A stretch of DNA of 64,000 nt from Bacillota bacterium (GTDB taxonomy: Bacteria; Bacillota; Sulfobacillia; JAJZYS01; JAJYTV01), in the NCBI GenBank assembly GCA_021793645.1, contig JAJYSJ010000010.1, forward strand, positions 1 to 64,000, given 5' to 3'. The notes below the pieces were generated by a model. That model did no database searches, was not told the DNA's origin, and was given only the letters and a program-made list of their open reading frames with translations. Position 1 is the first letter of the stretch, and every line of letters begins with the position of its first letter. Shown piece by piece: positions 17,192 to 25,922 of the stretch. The position numbers were made by a program, and so were the translations under genes.

Positions 17192-18139
17192 ATGCGAGCG
17201 ATCCGCGTCCATGCGTTCGGGGATCCGGAGGTGCTGCAGATCGAAGAGGTCGCGACGCCGGTGCCTGGCCCTGGCGAGGTGCTGGTGCGCCTGCGCGCGG
17301 CCGGGGTGAACCCGGTGGAGACCTACGTGCGCTCCGGCAGCTACGCGCGCCTGCCGGAACTGCCCTATACGCCGGGCGGCGACGGAGCGGGCGACGTGGA
17401 AGCGGTCGGGGAGGGCGTCAGGGACGTCCGACCCGGGGACCGGGTCTACGTCACGGAAGGCGCAACCTACGCCGAGTACTGCACCTGCGATGCGTCGAAG
17501 GTCTACCCGCTAGCCGAACGGATCTCCTACGCCCAGGGCGCCGCGCTCGGGGTTCCCTACGCGACCGCCCTCTACGCGCTGCGCCGGATCCAGGCGCGGG
17601 CGGGGGACTGGCTGTTCGTGCGCGGCGGAAGCGGGGCCGTCGGCGTCGCCGCGGTGCAGCTCGCGAGGGCGCGCGGCCTGCGCAGCGTGGCGACCGCAGG
17701 GACGCCGCAAGGACTCGCGATGCTGCGCGAGATCGGGGCGGACGCCGCGGTTGCGCATGACGACGCCGAGGCTGCCCGCGCCTTGACGGGCGGACGGGGC
17801 TTCGATGTGATCCTCGACATGGCGGCACACCACGGGCTCGGTCAGGACCTTGAACTCCTGGCGCCAGGCGGTCGCATCGCCGTGATCGGCGCGCGCGGGC
17901 CGGTTGAGGTCCAGCCCCGCATGCTGATGGCGACTGGTGCCAGTGTGCACGGCATCCTCGTCTTCCTTGCGCCCGCGGAGGAACTGCGCCGCGTACACCT
18001 CGAGCTCGTGGCCGGGCTGCGCGACGGTACACTCAGTCCCGTCATCGGGAAGAGTTTCCCGCTTGCGGATGCCAAGGCCGCCCACCGTGCCGTGATGCAG
18101 TCGGGTGCGCACGGCAAGGTGATCCTCGCGATCGACTGA
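17192..18139 (+). CDS. Zinc-free NADPH:quinone oxidoreductase (MDR family)
   Basis: A 315-residue medium-chain reductase of the zeta-crystallin/QOR type. Hallmarks are the GroES-like N-domain (VRAAGVNPVETYVRSG-like), YTPGGDGAGDVEAVGEGV, and the nucleotide motif VRGGSGAVGVAAVQLARARG (about 145-165). No Cys/His zinc ligands occur at the alcohol dehydrogenase positions. The C-terminal helix PLADAKAAHRAVMQSGAHGKVIL is standard. It would reduce quinones or enones using NADPH in the cytoplasm. ATG 17192 is clear. It meets the MBL gene tail to tail with no gap (stops at 18139 and 18140), so the two genes share no terminator space. Confidence 0.88.
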   Translation: MRAIRVHAFGDPEVLQIEEVATPVPGPGEVLVRLRAAGVNPVETYVRSGSYARLPELPYTPGGDGAGDVEAVGEGVRDVRPGDRVYVTEGATYAEYCTCDASKVYPLAERISYAQGAALGVPYATALYALRRIQARAGDWLFVRGGSGAVGVAAVQLARARGLRSVATAGTPQGLAMLREIGADAAVAHDDAEAARALTGGRGFDVILDMAAHHGLGQDLELLAPGGRIAVIGARGPVEVQPRMLMATGASVHGILVFLAPAEELRRVHLELVAGLRDGTLSPVIGKSFPLADAKAAHRAVMQSGAHGKVILAID

Positions 18140-18961
18140 TCAGCCCTGGACGTCGCGCAGGGCGATGCGTGCGTTCTCGAGATGTCGCGCGCGCAGAAAG
18201 TCGGGTACGGCGCCGCGCCAGGAGGCCGCGGAGCGCAGCGCTACCTCTTCAGCCGTACTGCTCTCTCCGGCTGCCGCCAGGAGGGCGTCCAGGTAGATGC
18301 GGGATTCGTCGAGGCGCGTTGCAATCTCGTCGAGGTCCGCAGCAGGCCGGCCGTGCTGTGAGATGAGGAAGGCGGGCCGGTGCTCCGCGATCAGGCGGGA
18401 GAATTTCTCAAGCGTCGCGCGATAGCGCAGCGCTCCGACGTAGATGAAGGGGAACTCGCACTCTGAGAGGTAATCGCCGACGATCAGCGCGCGGGTGGGG
18501 CGGTGAAACAACACGAGCCCGTCGGCCGTATGGCCGTCGGCGTGGTAGCAAACGAATTCCCCCAGCTCCTCGCCGTCGGAAAGGATCTCCCGGTCGCGCC
18601 GCAAGGGGCCGTTGATGCGCAGGGTACGCTCGATGTACTGCTCGCCGTCGAAGCGGCGCAACGCATCACGGGCGCGCTCTTCGTTCAGCACATCCCACGC
18701 GGCGTGCGTCACCACCTGAGAGTCCGTGAAGGCGGGAGCCCCGACGATGTGGTCGAAGTCGGAGTGGGTGAGAACGAGACGGCGCGCTTCGCCTTGCTGC
18801 GCGCCGAGGGAGTCGAAGAGAGAGCGCGCGCGCAGGATCTCCACTTCGAAGTATCCGGGGTCGATGCAGGTCACGCCCGACGCGTCCTTCGTCACGACGC
18901 ACTGCGTCTGGTAGAGCAGAGAGGGCTGCAGGTAGAGTCCCGGGGCGATCTCGCGGAACAC
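18140..18961 (-). CDS. Metallo-beta-lactamase-fold hydrolase
   Basis: A 273-residue MBL-fold protein with the metal motif LTHSDFDHIVG (THxxxDH, about residue 65), a second His in CYHADGHTADGLVLFH, Asp in LIVGDYLSE and a late His in ISQHGRPA. The ligand set therefore looks complete for a two-metal hydrolase of the glyoxalase II-like group. The substrate cannot be predicted. ATG 18961 follows a purine-rich CCAAGGAGGT, a good ribosome binding site. Convergent with the quinone reductase, divergent from the hybrid kinase. Confidence 0.82.
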   Translation of the reverse strand: MFREIAPGLYLQPSLLYQTQCVVTKDASGVTCIDPGYFEVEILRARSLFDSLGAQQGEARRLVLTHSDFDHIVGAPAFTDSQVVTHAAWDVLNEERARDALRRFDGEQYIERTLRINGPLRRDREILSDGEELGEFVCYHADGHTADGLVLFHRPTRALIVGDYLSECEFPFIYVGALRYRATLEKFSRLIAEHRPAFLISQHGRPAADLDEIATRLDESRIYLDALLAAAGESSTAEEVALRSAASWRGAVPDFLRARHLENARIALRDVQG

Positions 18962-19176
18962 GGCAAGACCTCCTTGGAGTTTCGGCGTTTCCAGGCGGGG
19001 GTGTTTGGGAAGCTTCCGCGCAGGTTAATCGGTGCGCAACTAAAATGATTCGACACGTCGCCATTCGACAGCAATCGCCTCGCTGCACGACCTATTCTCT
19101 TAAAGATCGAACGTGCTCTGTTTGTCCAACAGAGGGCGTCGCCGAGCGGTGCTTGGTTCAGGTGCGTTGGGGGGCA

Positions 19177-20898
19177 ATGCGGCTTTTGGATCTGATAGAC
19201 CACACCCGGTATATTGCACTGCTCTTCGGAGTGATCCTGCTGGCGGCCCTGTTCGTGCGAGAGATGAGGCGGTTGCGGCGCCCGGAGGAAATCCTATCCG
19301 AGACCCTGCTGGTCTGGTCCCAGGTGGCCCTTCTACCGATAGCTGTGCGGCCAACGGGAATGGCGGTGCTGCGGGAGGGATTGCACGAAGGAGGGGATGC
19401 CACCTTGCGCGAGGCGCTGGAGGCTGTTGCGGACGGGCTTGTGATCTATGGCACGAACGGAGTCGTGACCTACGCGAACGATGCGGCGATCCACCATTTC
19501 GGGGTGCGGATCGGCGAACGGTTCGACTTCGGGGGACCGGACCTACAGGAGGAACAACTCTGGCAGCGCGACCACGGCGAGACGCCACTACCCAGGCAGT
19601 CGGTGGCCGCCCAGGTGATCCTCACGGGACGCCGCGTGCCTCCTGCAGAGCACCAGCTGTCCTGCCCGGATGGACGCACCATGAAGGTGCAGGTCACCGT
19701 CGCCCCGCTCCGTTCGCCGGACGGTGAACTCAGCGGCGCCGTCTGCACGATGCACGACCTGCATGCGCGCCTGCAGCAGGAGCAAGACCGCATGGAGACA
19801 TGGCGCGGCGACCTCCTTCGGCGCATGGCGGGCGGCATCGCGCACGACTACAACAACTTTCTCACCGTGATCCTGGGAAACCTCTCGCTGGCGCGCGAGG
19901 CGGCGGCGGATCGGCCAGATCTCGTCGAGGCGATCGGTGCGATCGAGGAGGCGTCGCTCAACGCGAAGGACCTGACGCGACAGCTGCTCGCGATCAGCAG
20001 AGGTGATGCGCTGGCGCCAGGGACAGCGGATCTCGGCGTCATCGTGTCGCGCGCCCGCAGGCGCGCAGTCGCAGACCGGCGCATCCGCTGCGACGTGAGC
20101 ATCCCGGATGGCATGCCGACCGTCGCGATGAATCCTGAGGCACTGCAGCAGGTTCTGGAGGAGATTCTGATCAGCGCGGCCGGGTCGATGCCCACCGGCG
20201 GAACGGTGCGGGTGGTCGCCCAACCGGACGCAGCGGGCATCGTACTCAGCGTCATCGACGAGGGAGTGGGCTTTCCGGAGCATGACCTGCCGCACGTCTT
20301 CGATCCCTACTTCACCACCTGGCACCGCGGCCACGGACTCGGGCTCGCATCCAGCCGTGCGATCGTCGAACAGTACGGCGGCACGATCGGCGTCGAGAGC
20401 GCGCCTGGGATCGGCACCACCTTCCGCCTGCAACTGCCGGTGCGCCAGGGCCCCGCGCGGCCCGCAGTACAGCGCAGCACCGGAGTGCGGCGCGTCCTGC
20501 TGATGGATGACGAACCGGGCGTTTTGCAGGTTGCTGCGCGCATGCTGCGCCGCCTTGGACACGATGTCGTGACGGCGGTCGACGGAGCGGACGCCGTGCG
20601 CAAGTTCATCCGGGCAGAGGCGGCCGGCACGCCCGTGGACCTCGCGATTCTCGACCTCACCGTGCCGGGCGGCACGGGCGGGGAGGTCGCGGCGCAGCGC
20701 CTGCACGAGATGTCTCCGGACCTGCCGCTGATCGTCTCGAGCGGCTACGCGAGCGGTGACGTGCTGACGCACTATGACCGCTACGGCTTCTCTGGCGTGA
20801 TCCTCAAACCATATCGCTTGGAAGAGCTGGCCCAGGGCCTTTCGCAGGCATTGCCGCAGGCCGCTCCGCCGGTGGAGCAGCCAAAACTCTGGGACTAG
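19177..20898 (+). CDS. Hybrid sensor histidine kinase with receiver domain
   Basis: A 573-residue signalling protein. There is one N-terminal membrane helix (YIALLFGVILLAALFV), a PAS domain (EALEAVADGLVIYGTNGVVTYAN, about 85-200), a HisKA domain with the phosphorylatable His in GGIAHDYNNFLTVILGN, an HATPase domain (DEGVGFPEHDLPHVFDPYFTT and HGLGLASS), and a C-terminal receiver with acidic MDDEPG, phospho-acceptor AILDLTVPG and KPYRLEEL. The H-D-Y-N-N-F motif and the terminal receiver are like proteobacterial-type hybrid kinases, uncommon in Bacillota. No output regulator gene lies next to it. Start ATG 19177 is preceded by GGGGGG; in-frame codons go back to 19045. Confidence 0.85.
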   Translation: MRLLDLIDHTRYIALLFGVILLAALFVREMRRLRRPEEILSETLLVWSQVALLPIAVRPTGMAVLREGLHEGGDATLREALEAVADGLVIYGTNGVVTYANDAAIHHFGVRIGERFDFGGPDLQEEQLWQRDHGETPLPRQSVAAQVILTGRRVPPAEHQLSCPDGRTMKVQVTVAPLRSPDGELSGAVCTMHDLHARLQQEQDRMETWRGDLLRRMAGGIAHDYNNFLTVILGNLSLAREAAADRPDLVEAIGAIEEASLNAKDLTRQLLAISRGDALAPGTADLGVIVSRARRRAVADRRIRCDVSIPDGMPTVAMNPEALQQVLEEILISAAGSMPTGGTVRVVAQPDAAGIVLSVIDEGVGFPEHDLPHVFDPYFTTWHRGHGLGLASSRAIVEQYGGTIGVESAPGIGTTFRLQLPVRQGPARPAVQRSTGVRRVLLMDDEPGVLQVAARMLRRLGHDVVTAVDGADAVRKFIRAEAAGTPVDLAILDLTVPGGTGGEVAAQRLHEMSPDLPLIVSSGYASGDVLTHYDRYGFSGVILKPYRLEELAQGLSQALPQAAPPVEQPKLWD

Positions 20899-20946
20899 CG
20901 AAGGAGCAGCCTCGCTCTGCGCGAATCCATTAGCGGGGGTGGCGGT

Positions 20947-21939
20947 TTGCTTCCCGATGCATTCGAACACCAGCTGGAAGGCGCCAAGGCGCAGCGCATC
21001 GTGCTCGTCGCGGGACGGGAGGCGCTTTGCGCGGAGCGCGCCCGGGAGGCGTTTTCCGAGGAACCGGTCGATGAATCTCGCGTCGCGGCGGGTCCAGGCC
21101 AACTGCGCGAGGCGGTGGAACTATGGCAAACGCCGTCCTGGTTCGATGCACCGCGCCTCGTCGTCGCCTGGGGCGTAGAGGCGCTCGCGCCGAGTGCCCG
21201 CGCAACGAAGGAGCGCGAGGCGGAGCTCGCGGCGCTGGAGCGGCTGATCCAGGGGCCGACGGGCCAGGACCGGCTGCTGCTCTGGGCGCCGGAGGCGGAC
21301 CGCCGCCTGCGACCTGTGCGCCTCCTGCAGGAGCGTGGAGCGCTGCTTGACGCATCGCCGCCCACAGAGCGCGAGTATGGCGCCTGGGTGCGGCACCTGG
21401 CGGCGGCGGAGGAACTCTCCCTGACGCCGCAGGCAGCCCGGGCCTACGAGGAGAGCGCACTGGATCTGTTGGCGCTGCGCGCAGCGCTGCGCGTCGGTGC
21501 GCTCTATGCGGACGATGCACCGCTTCACGAGGACGTCGCGCGCTGGGCCGCGCCCCCCGGCGGCGAGCTCAAAGTCTTTGCCCTGACGGATGCCCTGCTG
21601 GGCCGCGACGCGGGCGGGCTTTCAACCGCCGTGCCGCGCCTGCTGGCGCAGGGGGAGTCGCCGATCGGGCTGGTCGCGCTTGCGGCGCGCCAGCTGCGTC
21701 TCATCGCGCGCGCCCTCGCGCTGCGCGCGCAAGGCGTGCCGCAGCAGGAATGGCCCTCGCGCCTGGGTGTGCACCCGTATGTCGCCAGCAAGATTGCGGA
21801 TGCGTCGCGACGCTGGGCCGAACGGGATTTGCGCCGCGCGTTTCGCGCGCTCTTGAATTGCGATCTCAGTCTGAAGTCGGGCGGCGCCGCCGAAACCAGC
21901 CTGCTGCTCGGGCTGATGTCCGCAGTACGATCGCGCTGA
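20947..21939 (+). CDS. holA: DNA polymerase III subunit delta
   Basis: Clamp-loader delta subunit. It opens the sliding clamp during replication. The protein has 330 residues with the weakly conserved HolA pattern: IVLVAGREALCAERAREAF at the N-terminal domain, PSWFDAPRLVVAWGVEAL, an ATPase-like fold without functional Walker A, and the C-terminal collar helix stretch LARQLRLIARALALRAQGVPQQEW...HPYVASKIADASRRW with the family Asp/Leu tail LLNCDLSLKSGG. The position directly before rpsT is the normal Bacillota order. TTG 20947 follows GGGGGTGG. Confidence 0.88.
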   Translation: MLPDAFEHQLEGAKAQRIVLVAGREALCAERAREAFSEEPVDESRVAAGPGQLREAVELWQTPSWFDAPRLVVAWGVEALAPSARATKEREAELAALERLIQGPTGQDRLLLWAPEADRRLRPVRLLQERGALLDASPPTEREYGAWVRHLAAAEELSLTPQAARAYEESALDLLALRAALRVGALYADDAPLHEDVARWAAPPGGELKVFALTDALLGRDAGGLSTAVPRLLAQGESPIGLVALAARQLRLIARALALRAQGVPQQEWPSRLGVHPYVASKIADASRRWAERDLRRAFRALLNCDLSLKSGGAAETSLLLGLMSAVRSR

Positions 21940-22081
21940 ACATTCAGGCAACAAGCGGCGGTCGACCGAGAAAGCCGTACATGCCGCCGACCGTCCGAGG
22001 AGGACCACGGGGCTGCTCGCGGCGTCAGCTCTGTCGGCGCGGCGCGGCCGCTTCCGACACCCGGAGATTCAGCAAATGCGA

Positions 22082-22107
22082 ACGCGCCCCGGAAAGTCCC
22101 GGGGCGC
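22082..22107. terminator. Shared terminator between holA and rpsT
   Basis: CGCGCCCCGG (22082-22091) and the reverse complement at 22097-22107 pair around AAAGT, a 10-bp GC-rich stem 13 nt past the rpsT stop. It sits between two convergent genes and may serve both. The U-run is weak. Confidence 0.65.
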
Positions 22108-22119
22108 GCGCCTTCTGGT

Positions 22120-22386
22120 TCAGGCCTGCAGCGTAAGCTTCTTGGCGAGGCGCGACTTCTTGCGCGCTGCCGCATTACGATGAATCACGCCGCGGGTAAC
22201 CGCCCGATCAAGCTGGCGGGAAGCCTCGCGGAATGTCGCAACGCTGTCAGCAGCTGCGTCGCTGTTGGCCACCGCCCGCTCGAAGCGACGGACAGCCGTG
22301 TGCACAGTCGAACGGATCGTGCGGTTACGAAGCCGCCGAACCTCCGACAGTACAGTCCGCTTCTTCGCGGACTTGATGTTGGCCAA
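22120..22386 (-). CDS. rpsT: 30S ribosomal protein S20
   Basis: An 88-residue basic protein, the usual S20 length. It begins ANIKSAKKRTVLSEVRRLRNRTIRS and ends GVIHRNAAARKKSRLAKKL, both classical S20 segments that bind 16S rRNA. The start codon TTG 22386 is preceded by GGAGGTGGAGACGT and lies directly before Ala-Asn-Ile-Lys. It is divergent from the spoIIP-like gene, as in Bacillus, though gpr, which normally sits between them, is missing. The promoter is at 22409-22437. Confidence 0.95.
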   Translation of the reverse strand: MANIKSAKKRTVLSEVRRLRNRTIRSTVHTAVRRFERAVANSDAAADSVATFREASRQLDRAVTRGVIHRNAAARKKSRLAKKLTLQA

Positions 22387-22408
22387 ACGTCTCCACCTCC
22401 GACACCGC

Positions 22409-22437
22409 ATTCTAGCATGGACAGAGGATGGCGGCAA
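22409..22437 (-). promoter_or_regulatory. Sigma-A promoter of rpsT
   Basis: On the reverse strand TTGCCG (22437-22432), a 17-nt spacer and TAGAAT (22414-22409) form a good housekeeping promoter, about 20 nt before the rpsT ribosome binding site. Confidence 0.7.
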
Positions 22438-22526
22438 TGGCCGCCAGGCACAGGGCGCTGATGTATCCGCTGGGACATTCTTAGGCGCACTCCCAACGCA
22501 TACAGGCCTATGGGGGTGGTCTCGCA

Positions 22527-23624
22527 GTGCACCGTCGCCTTCGGGTGCTGCGCATTGCGCGCCTGGGACGGCAGCTCTTCTGGCCCCTGGCTCTGCTTGC
22601 CGTGCTGCTCCTCTACGCGGGCGGCGGTGCGGTGGCGCCGGCATTCGCGACGCCGGGCAACTGGTCGCGCCAGCCGCCGCAGGCGGTGCCGCTGCCGTCC
22701 CCGACGCTGCGCTACCTGCTCGGCACCGGCGTGCCGGCGCTCGGCCTGGCGCGTCCGATCAAGGCGCCTTTTGGCGCAACGGGTGCGCGCATCGCGGCAT
22801 TTCTCGACTACACCATTGTGGGCATCGCGCCGCATGACCCGACAACGCTCTTCTCCACGGCGTTCGCCGGGTTCGGCTTCTCGCACCGCACGAGTGCTCC
22901 CTACGGCAGATCGCTGACCAGTTGGCTGCAGCAGATCGGCGGCGCTTCGAGTCCCGCGTCTGCCAATAAGCCCGCTCCGAACCAGATCCTCTACGGCCAT
23001 GGCCAGCCCCTGGTCGCGATCTACGCGACCGAGGGTCTCGGTTCGTACACTGGCCGGCAGATCCCCGCGCAGTCGCCGCCGCCGACGTCCAGGCGGCGCA
23101 GCGAGAACGCGATCGGGCTCGCCCAGGCATTGGCGCAGGCGCTCGGCAAGGCCGGGGTGCCGACGCTCTTCGCAAACACGGTCAATGACGGCGAGGGAGA
23201 ACTCGGCGCCTACCTGAAGTCCGCGCAGACGGTGAAAGGACTCCTGCAGGCGGCGCCGAGCGTCGGACTCGTGCTGGACGTCGAGCGCCCCGCCTACCCG
23301 CCGACGACACCTTTGCGCACCATCGGGAAGCAGAAGGTCGCGTCGATCGCGCTGGTCGTCGGGACGAGCGCACGCCTTCCCGACAAGAACTGGCAGGAGA
23401 ACCTCGCTCTCGCGAAGAGTCTCGGAGCATACCTGCAGCAGGCAGCGCCCGGCGTCTTCGCAGGCATCGCGCAGTCGCCGGACCGCCTGAACCAGGAGTA
23501 CTCGCCGACGATCCTGACGCTCGATATCGGAGGACCAGCCGCGACGCCGACTCAGGCGCACCGCGCGATCGCCTACGTCGTGCAGGCGATCGACGCCTAC
23601 CTCGGCGGCTCCCCGTTGCCTTGA
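22527..23624 (+). CDS. SpoIIP-like protein with substituted catalytic residues
   Basis: A 365-residue membrane-anchored protein (hydrophobic helix WPLALLAVLLLYAGGGAV). Its C-terminal half follows the SpoIIP fold, the amidase and endopeptidase that works with SpoIID during engulfment: VGLVLDVERPAYP, SIALVVGTSARLPDKNWQENLALAKSL, GVFAGIAQSP, LNQEYSPTILTLDIGG. Compared with B. subtilis SpoIIP as I remember it, the metal/catalytic positions are changed: IYHTH..ES is replaced by IYATEGLGS, LHRD by VERP, and IEVGG by LDIGG. The gene lies beside rpsT and two genes ahead of the lepA neighbourhood, the usual spoIIP position. So it is the positional SpoIIP, perhaps inactive as an amidase. GTG 22527 follows GGGGGTGG. 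Confidence 0.65.
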   Translation: MHRRLRVLRIARLGRQLFWPLALLAVLLLYAGGGAVAPAFATPGNWSRQPPQAVPLPSPTLRYLLGTGVPALGLARPIKAPFGATGARIAAFLDYTIVGIAPHDPTTLFSTAFAGFGFSHRTSAPYGRSLTSWLQQIGGASSPASANKPAPNQILYGHGQPLVAIYATEGLGSYTGRQIPAQSPPPTSRRRSENAIGLAQALAQALGKAGVPTLFANTVNDGEGELGAYLKSAQTVKGLLQAAPSVGLVLDVERPAYPPTTPLRTIGKQKVASIALVVGTSARLPDKNWQENLALAKSLGAYLQQAAPGVFAGIAQSPDRLNQEYSPTILTLDIGGPAATPTQAHRAIAYVVQAIDAYLGGSPLP

Positions 23625-23649
23625 CCTTTCCTGTCCTCCAGGGTAGCAT
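23621..23649 (+). promoter_or_regulatory. Sigma-A promoter of thioredoxin gene
   Basis: TTGACC (23621-23626), a 17-nt spacer and TAGCAT (23644-23649). The -35 box overlaps the stop codon of the SpoIIP-like gene. The thioredoxin start lies 58 nt downstream. Confidence 0.65.
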
Positions 23650-23706
23650 TGCGATACGGATCGGACCTGCCCGATGGCGGACCGATGCCGGCAGGAGGGA
23701 AAAGCT

Positions 23707-24039
23707 TTGGGTGCTACTACGGTAGGCAGCGTCTCGGAGAACACCTTCGCGACGGAGGTGCTCGGCGCAGACCGCCCGGTGCTCGTCGATTTCTGGGCGG
23801 AGTGGTGCGGCCCTTGCCGCATGGTCTCGCCGGTCGTAGAGGACCTTGCGGGCGAGTTCGGAGAGCGTCTCAAGGTCGTCAAGTTGAACGTCGACGAGAA
23901 CCCGCAGATTGCCTCGCAGTACGGGATCATGAGCATCCCGACGCTCGCGGTGTTTGCGGATGGCCGGCTCAAGGATCGGCTGGTCGGCTACCGGCCGAAG
24001 AACCAGTTGCGCCAGGAGCTCGAGCGCTCGATCTCCTAA
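23707..24039 (+). CDS. trxA: Thioredoxin
   Basis: A 110-residue cytoplasmic thioredoxin with the active site FWAEWCGPCRMVSPV, cis-Pro in IMSIPTLAVF, and NVDENPQIASQYGI. It reduces protein disulfides with electrons from thioredoxin reductase. TTG 23707 is chosen because GGAGGG precedes it by 7 nt; an upstream ATG at 23674 would add 11 residues unlike thioredoxins and place the Shine-Dalgarno inside the gene. It has its own promoter and a very strong terminator, so it is monocistronic. Confidence 0.93.
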   Translation: MGATTVGSVSENTFATEVLGADRPVLVDFWAEWCGPCRMVSPVVEDLAGEFGERLKVVKLNVDENPQIASQYGIMSIPTLAVFADGRLKDRLVGYRPKNQLRQELERSIS

Positions 24040-24050
24040 CAGACCTCGCA

Positions 24051-24096
24051 GAGAAGGGCGCCGGCGGACTGCCGCCGGCGCCCTTCTCTCTTCTTT
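24051..24096. terminator. Strong terminator, 17-bp stem
   Basis: Bases 24051-24067 and 24072-24088 are perfect complements around ACTG, followed by TCTTCTTT. It ends trxA and can also serve the convergent dipeptidase gene, whose stop is at 24098. Confidence 0.9.
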
Positions 24097-24097
24097 G

Positions 24098-25450
24098 CTA
24101 GGCGCTCTCGTAGAAGCGCCAAAGCGCGAGCATGCCCTTCGCGAAGTTCTCGAGAGAGAAGTGCTCGTTCGGCGCGTGCAGGTTCTCATCCGGCAGGCCG
24201 AAGCCCATCAGCAGCGTCGGCAGGCCGAGCTCCTCGCGGAACGTCGTGACGACCGGGATGGAGCCGCCCATCCGGATCTCGTCCAGCGCCTTGCCGTACG
24301 CCTCCTCGAGCGCCTTGCGCGCGGCTTCCAGGGCAGGGTGGCCGGGCGGTGCAAGGAAGGCGGGGTCGCCGCCGCCGAAGGTCACTTCGAGCTGTGCCCA
24401 TGCGGGCGCGTACCGGCGCAAATGCGCCGCTACCGCCTTCGCGACGGCATCCGGGTCCTGCTCGGGGACGAGGCGGCAGGTGATCTTCGCTCGGGCCTCT
24501 GCCGGAACGACGGTCTTGCGGCCCTCGCCGACGAAGCCGGACCACATTCCGTTCACCTCGAGGGTCGGACGGGACCAGACGCGTTCGAGGGTGGTGCGGC
24601 CGCCCTCGCCGAAGAGAGCGAAGGCTCCGGACTGCTGGCGCAGCTCCTCGTCGGAGAAGCCGAGCGCATCGAACGCCGCGCGTTCGTTCTTCGAGAGGTC
24701 GCGCACGCCATCGTAGAAGCCCTCGACCGCGATGGAACCGTCAGCCCGGTGCAGGGTTGCGATCAAGGCGGCAAGTTCGTGGGCCGCATTCGGCACGGCG
24801 CCTCCGAAGTTGCCGGAGTGCAGGTCGTGCTCCGCGGTACGCAGTGTGAATTCGAGCGCCGAAAGACCGCGCAGCCCGACGCAGAGCGCCGGTACGCCCG
24901 GCCTGAGCATCGGGGAGTCGGAGATCACGACGTAGTCCGCGCCAAGGAGTTCCTTGTGCGCCGCGACGAAGGCCGCAAGGTGCGTAGAGCCAACCTCCTC
25001 CTCGCCCTCGATCAGAAAGCGCAGGTTCACCTTCAGGGATCCTTGCGCGATCATGCCCTGGGCGACGAAGAGGTGCATCATCATCTGGCCCTTGTCGTCT
25101 GTCGCACCGCGCGCGAAGACCTTGCCGTCGCGCACCGTCGGCTCGAAGGGCGGCGTCTCCCAAAGGGCCAGGGGATCCACCGGCTGCACATCGTAGTGGC
25201 CGTAGACGAGCACTGTCGGGCGGCCGGGCGCGTGCAGGTAGTCGCCGTACACGACCGGGTGGCCCTCCGTCTCGTGCAAGGCGACGTGCTCAAGGCCGAT
25301 TTGGCGCATGAAGTCGGCAAGGTGGGTCGCCGCGCGGCGAACGTCCGGCGCGTGTTGGGGGATGGCGGAGACGGACGGGATCGCAAGGAGCGCGAAGAGG
25401 GCCTTCAAGTGCTCCTCGCGGTGCTGCGCGAGGTAGGCGGCTGGCTGCAT
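24098..25450 (-). CDS. M20-family dipeptidase
   Basis: A 450-residue zinc-dependent peptidase of the M20 family (CNDP/DapE-like group annotated as dipeptidase). Visible are the first metal motif VLVYGHYDVQPVDP, GATDDKGQMMMHL, the catalytic Glu pair in FLIEGEEEVGS, VISDSPML, and the final metal His near PNEHFSLENF. A lid/dimerisation domain is inserted around GGAVPNAAHEL. It should cleave dipeptides or related amides in the cytoplasm. ATG 25450 follows an AGGTGCCAC stretch. It lies 16 nt downstream of the DUF212 gene, forming a two-gene operon. Confidence 0.9.
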   Translation of the reverse strand: MQPAAYLAQHREEHLKALFALLAIPSVSAIPQHAPDVRRAATHLADFMRQIGLEHVALHETEGHPVVYGDYLHAPGRPTVLVYGHYDVQPVDPLALWETPPFEPTVRDGKVFARGATDDKGQMMMHLFVAQGMIAQGSLKVNLRFLIEGEEEVGSTHLAAFVAAHKELLGADYVVISDSPMLRPGVPALCVGLRGLSALEFTLRTAEHDLHSGNFGGAVPNAAHELAALIATLHRADGSIAVEGFYDGVRDLSKNERAAFDALGFSDEELRQQSGAFALFGEGGRTTLERVWSRPTLEVNGMWSGFVGEGRKTVVPAEARAKITCRLVPEQDPDAVAKAVAAHLRRYAPAWAQLEVTFGGGDPAFLAPPGHPALEAARKALEEAYGKALDEIRMGGSIPVVTTFREELGLPTLLMGFGLPDENLHAPNEHFSLENFAKGMLALWRFYESA

Positions 25451-25466
25451 CAGCGTGGCACCTCCG

Positions 25467-25922
25467 TCAGATGTAGTAGAGGAGCGCGACGATTACGCCG
25501 AGCACGGCGCCTGCCACGACCTCCTGTGGCGTGTGGCCGAGCTGCTCTTTGAATTCGGGGTCCTCGGTATGGCCGATGAAGGAGTTCAAAAAGCGCGCCT
25601 GCTGGCCGACGGCGTAGCGGATGTTGACGGCGTCGTAGAGCACGATGATCGAGAAGACGGCGATCACTGCGAAGAGGTCGGAATGCCAGCCGTGCGTGTT
25701 GCCGACAGCCGTCGCGAGCGCCGTAACCATCGCCGAGTGGGCGCTCGGCATGCCGCCCGAGCTGAACAGGCGCTCCGAGAGGATGGTGCGCGAACGCACC
25801 GAAGAGACGACAAATTTGATCACCTGGGCTGCCGCCATCGCGGTGGCGGCCGTGATCAGCATGCGGTTCTCGTTGGCCAGCTCATGCAAGAAGAAGGCGA
25901 GGGCGTGGAATAGCGCGTGCAA
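25467..25922 (-). CDS. DUF212 divergent PAP2-family membrane protein
   Basis: A membrane protein of about 151 residues of the DUF212 (divergent PAP2/acid phosphatase-like) family. The family signature FSSGGMPSAHSAMVTALATAVG is present (GMPSxHSA), as is LGHTPQEVVAGAVLGVIVALLYYI at the C-terminus. Three to four hydrophobic helices are visible. It may be a lipid or pyrophosphate phosphatase, but no member is well characterised. TTG 25922 follows GGGAGGTCCTCC; the longer frame to 26027 looks unlike the family. Upstream of the dipeptidase in a likely operon. Confidence 0.75.
   Translation of the reverse strand: MHALFHALAFFLHELANENRMLITAATAMAAAQVIKFVVSSVRSRTILSERLFSSGGMPSAHSAMVTALATAVGNTHGWHSDLFAVIAVFSIIVLYDAVNIRYAVGQQARFLNSFIGHTEDPEFKEQLGHTPQEVVAGAVLGVIVALLYYI

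Noticed and set aside
22185..23972. 595-residue reverse-strand open frame across rpsT, the SpoIIP-like gene and the trxA start
   Set aside because: It is Arg-rich with no domain and contradicts three recognisable genes on the proper strands.
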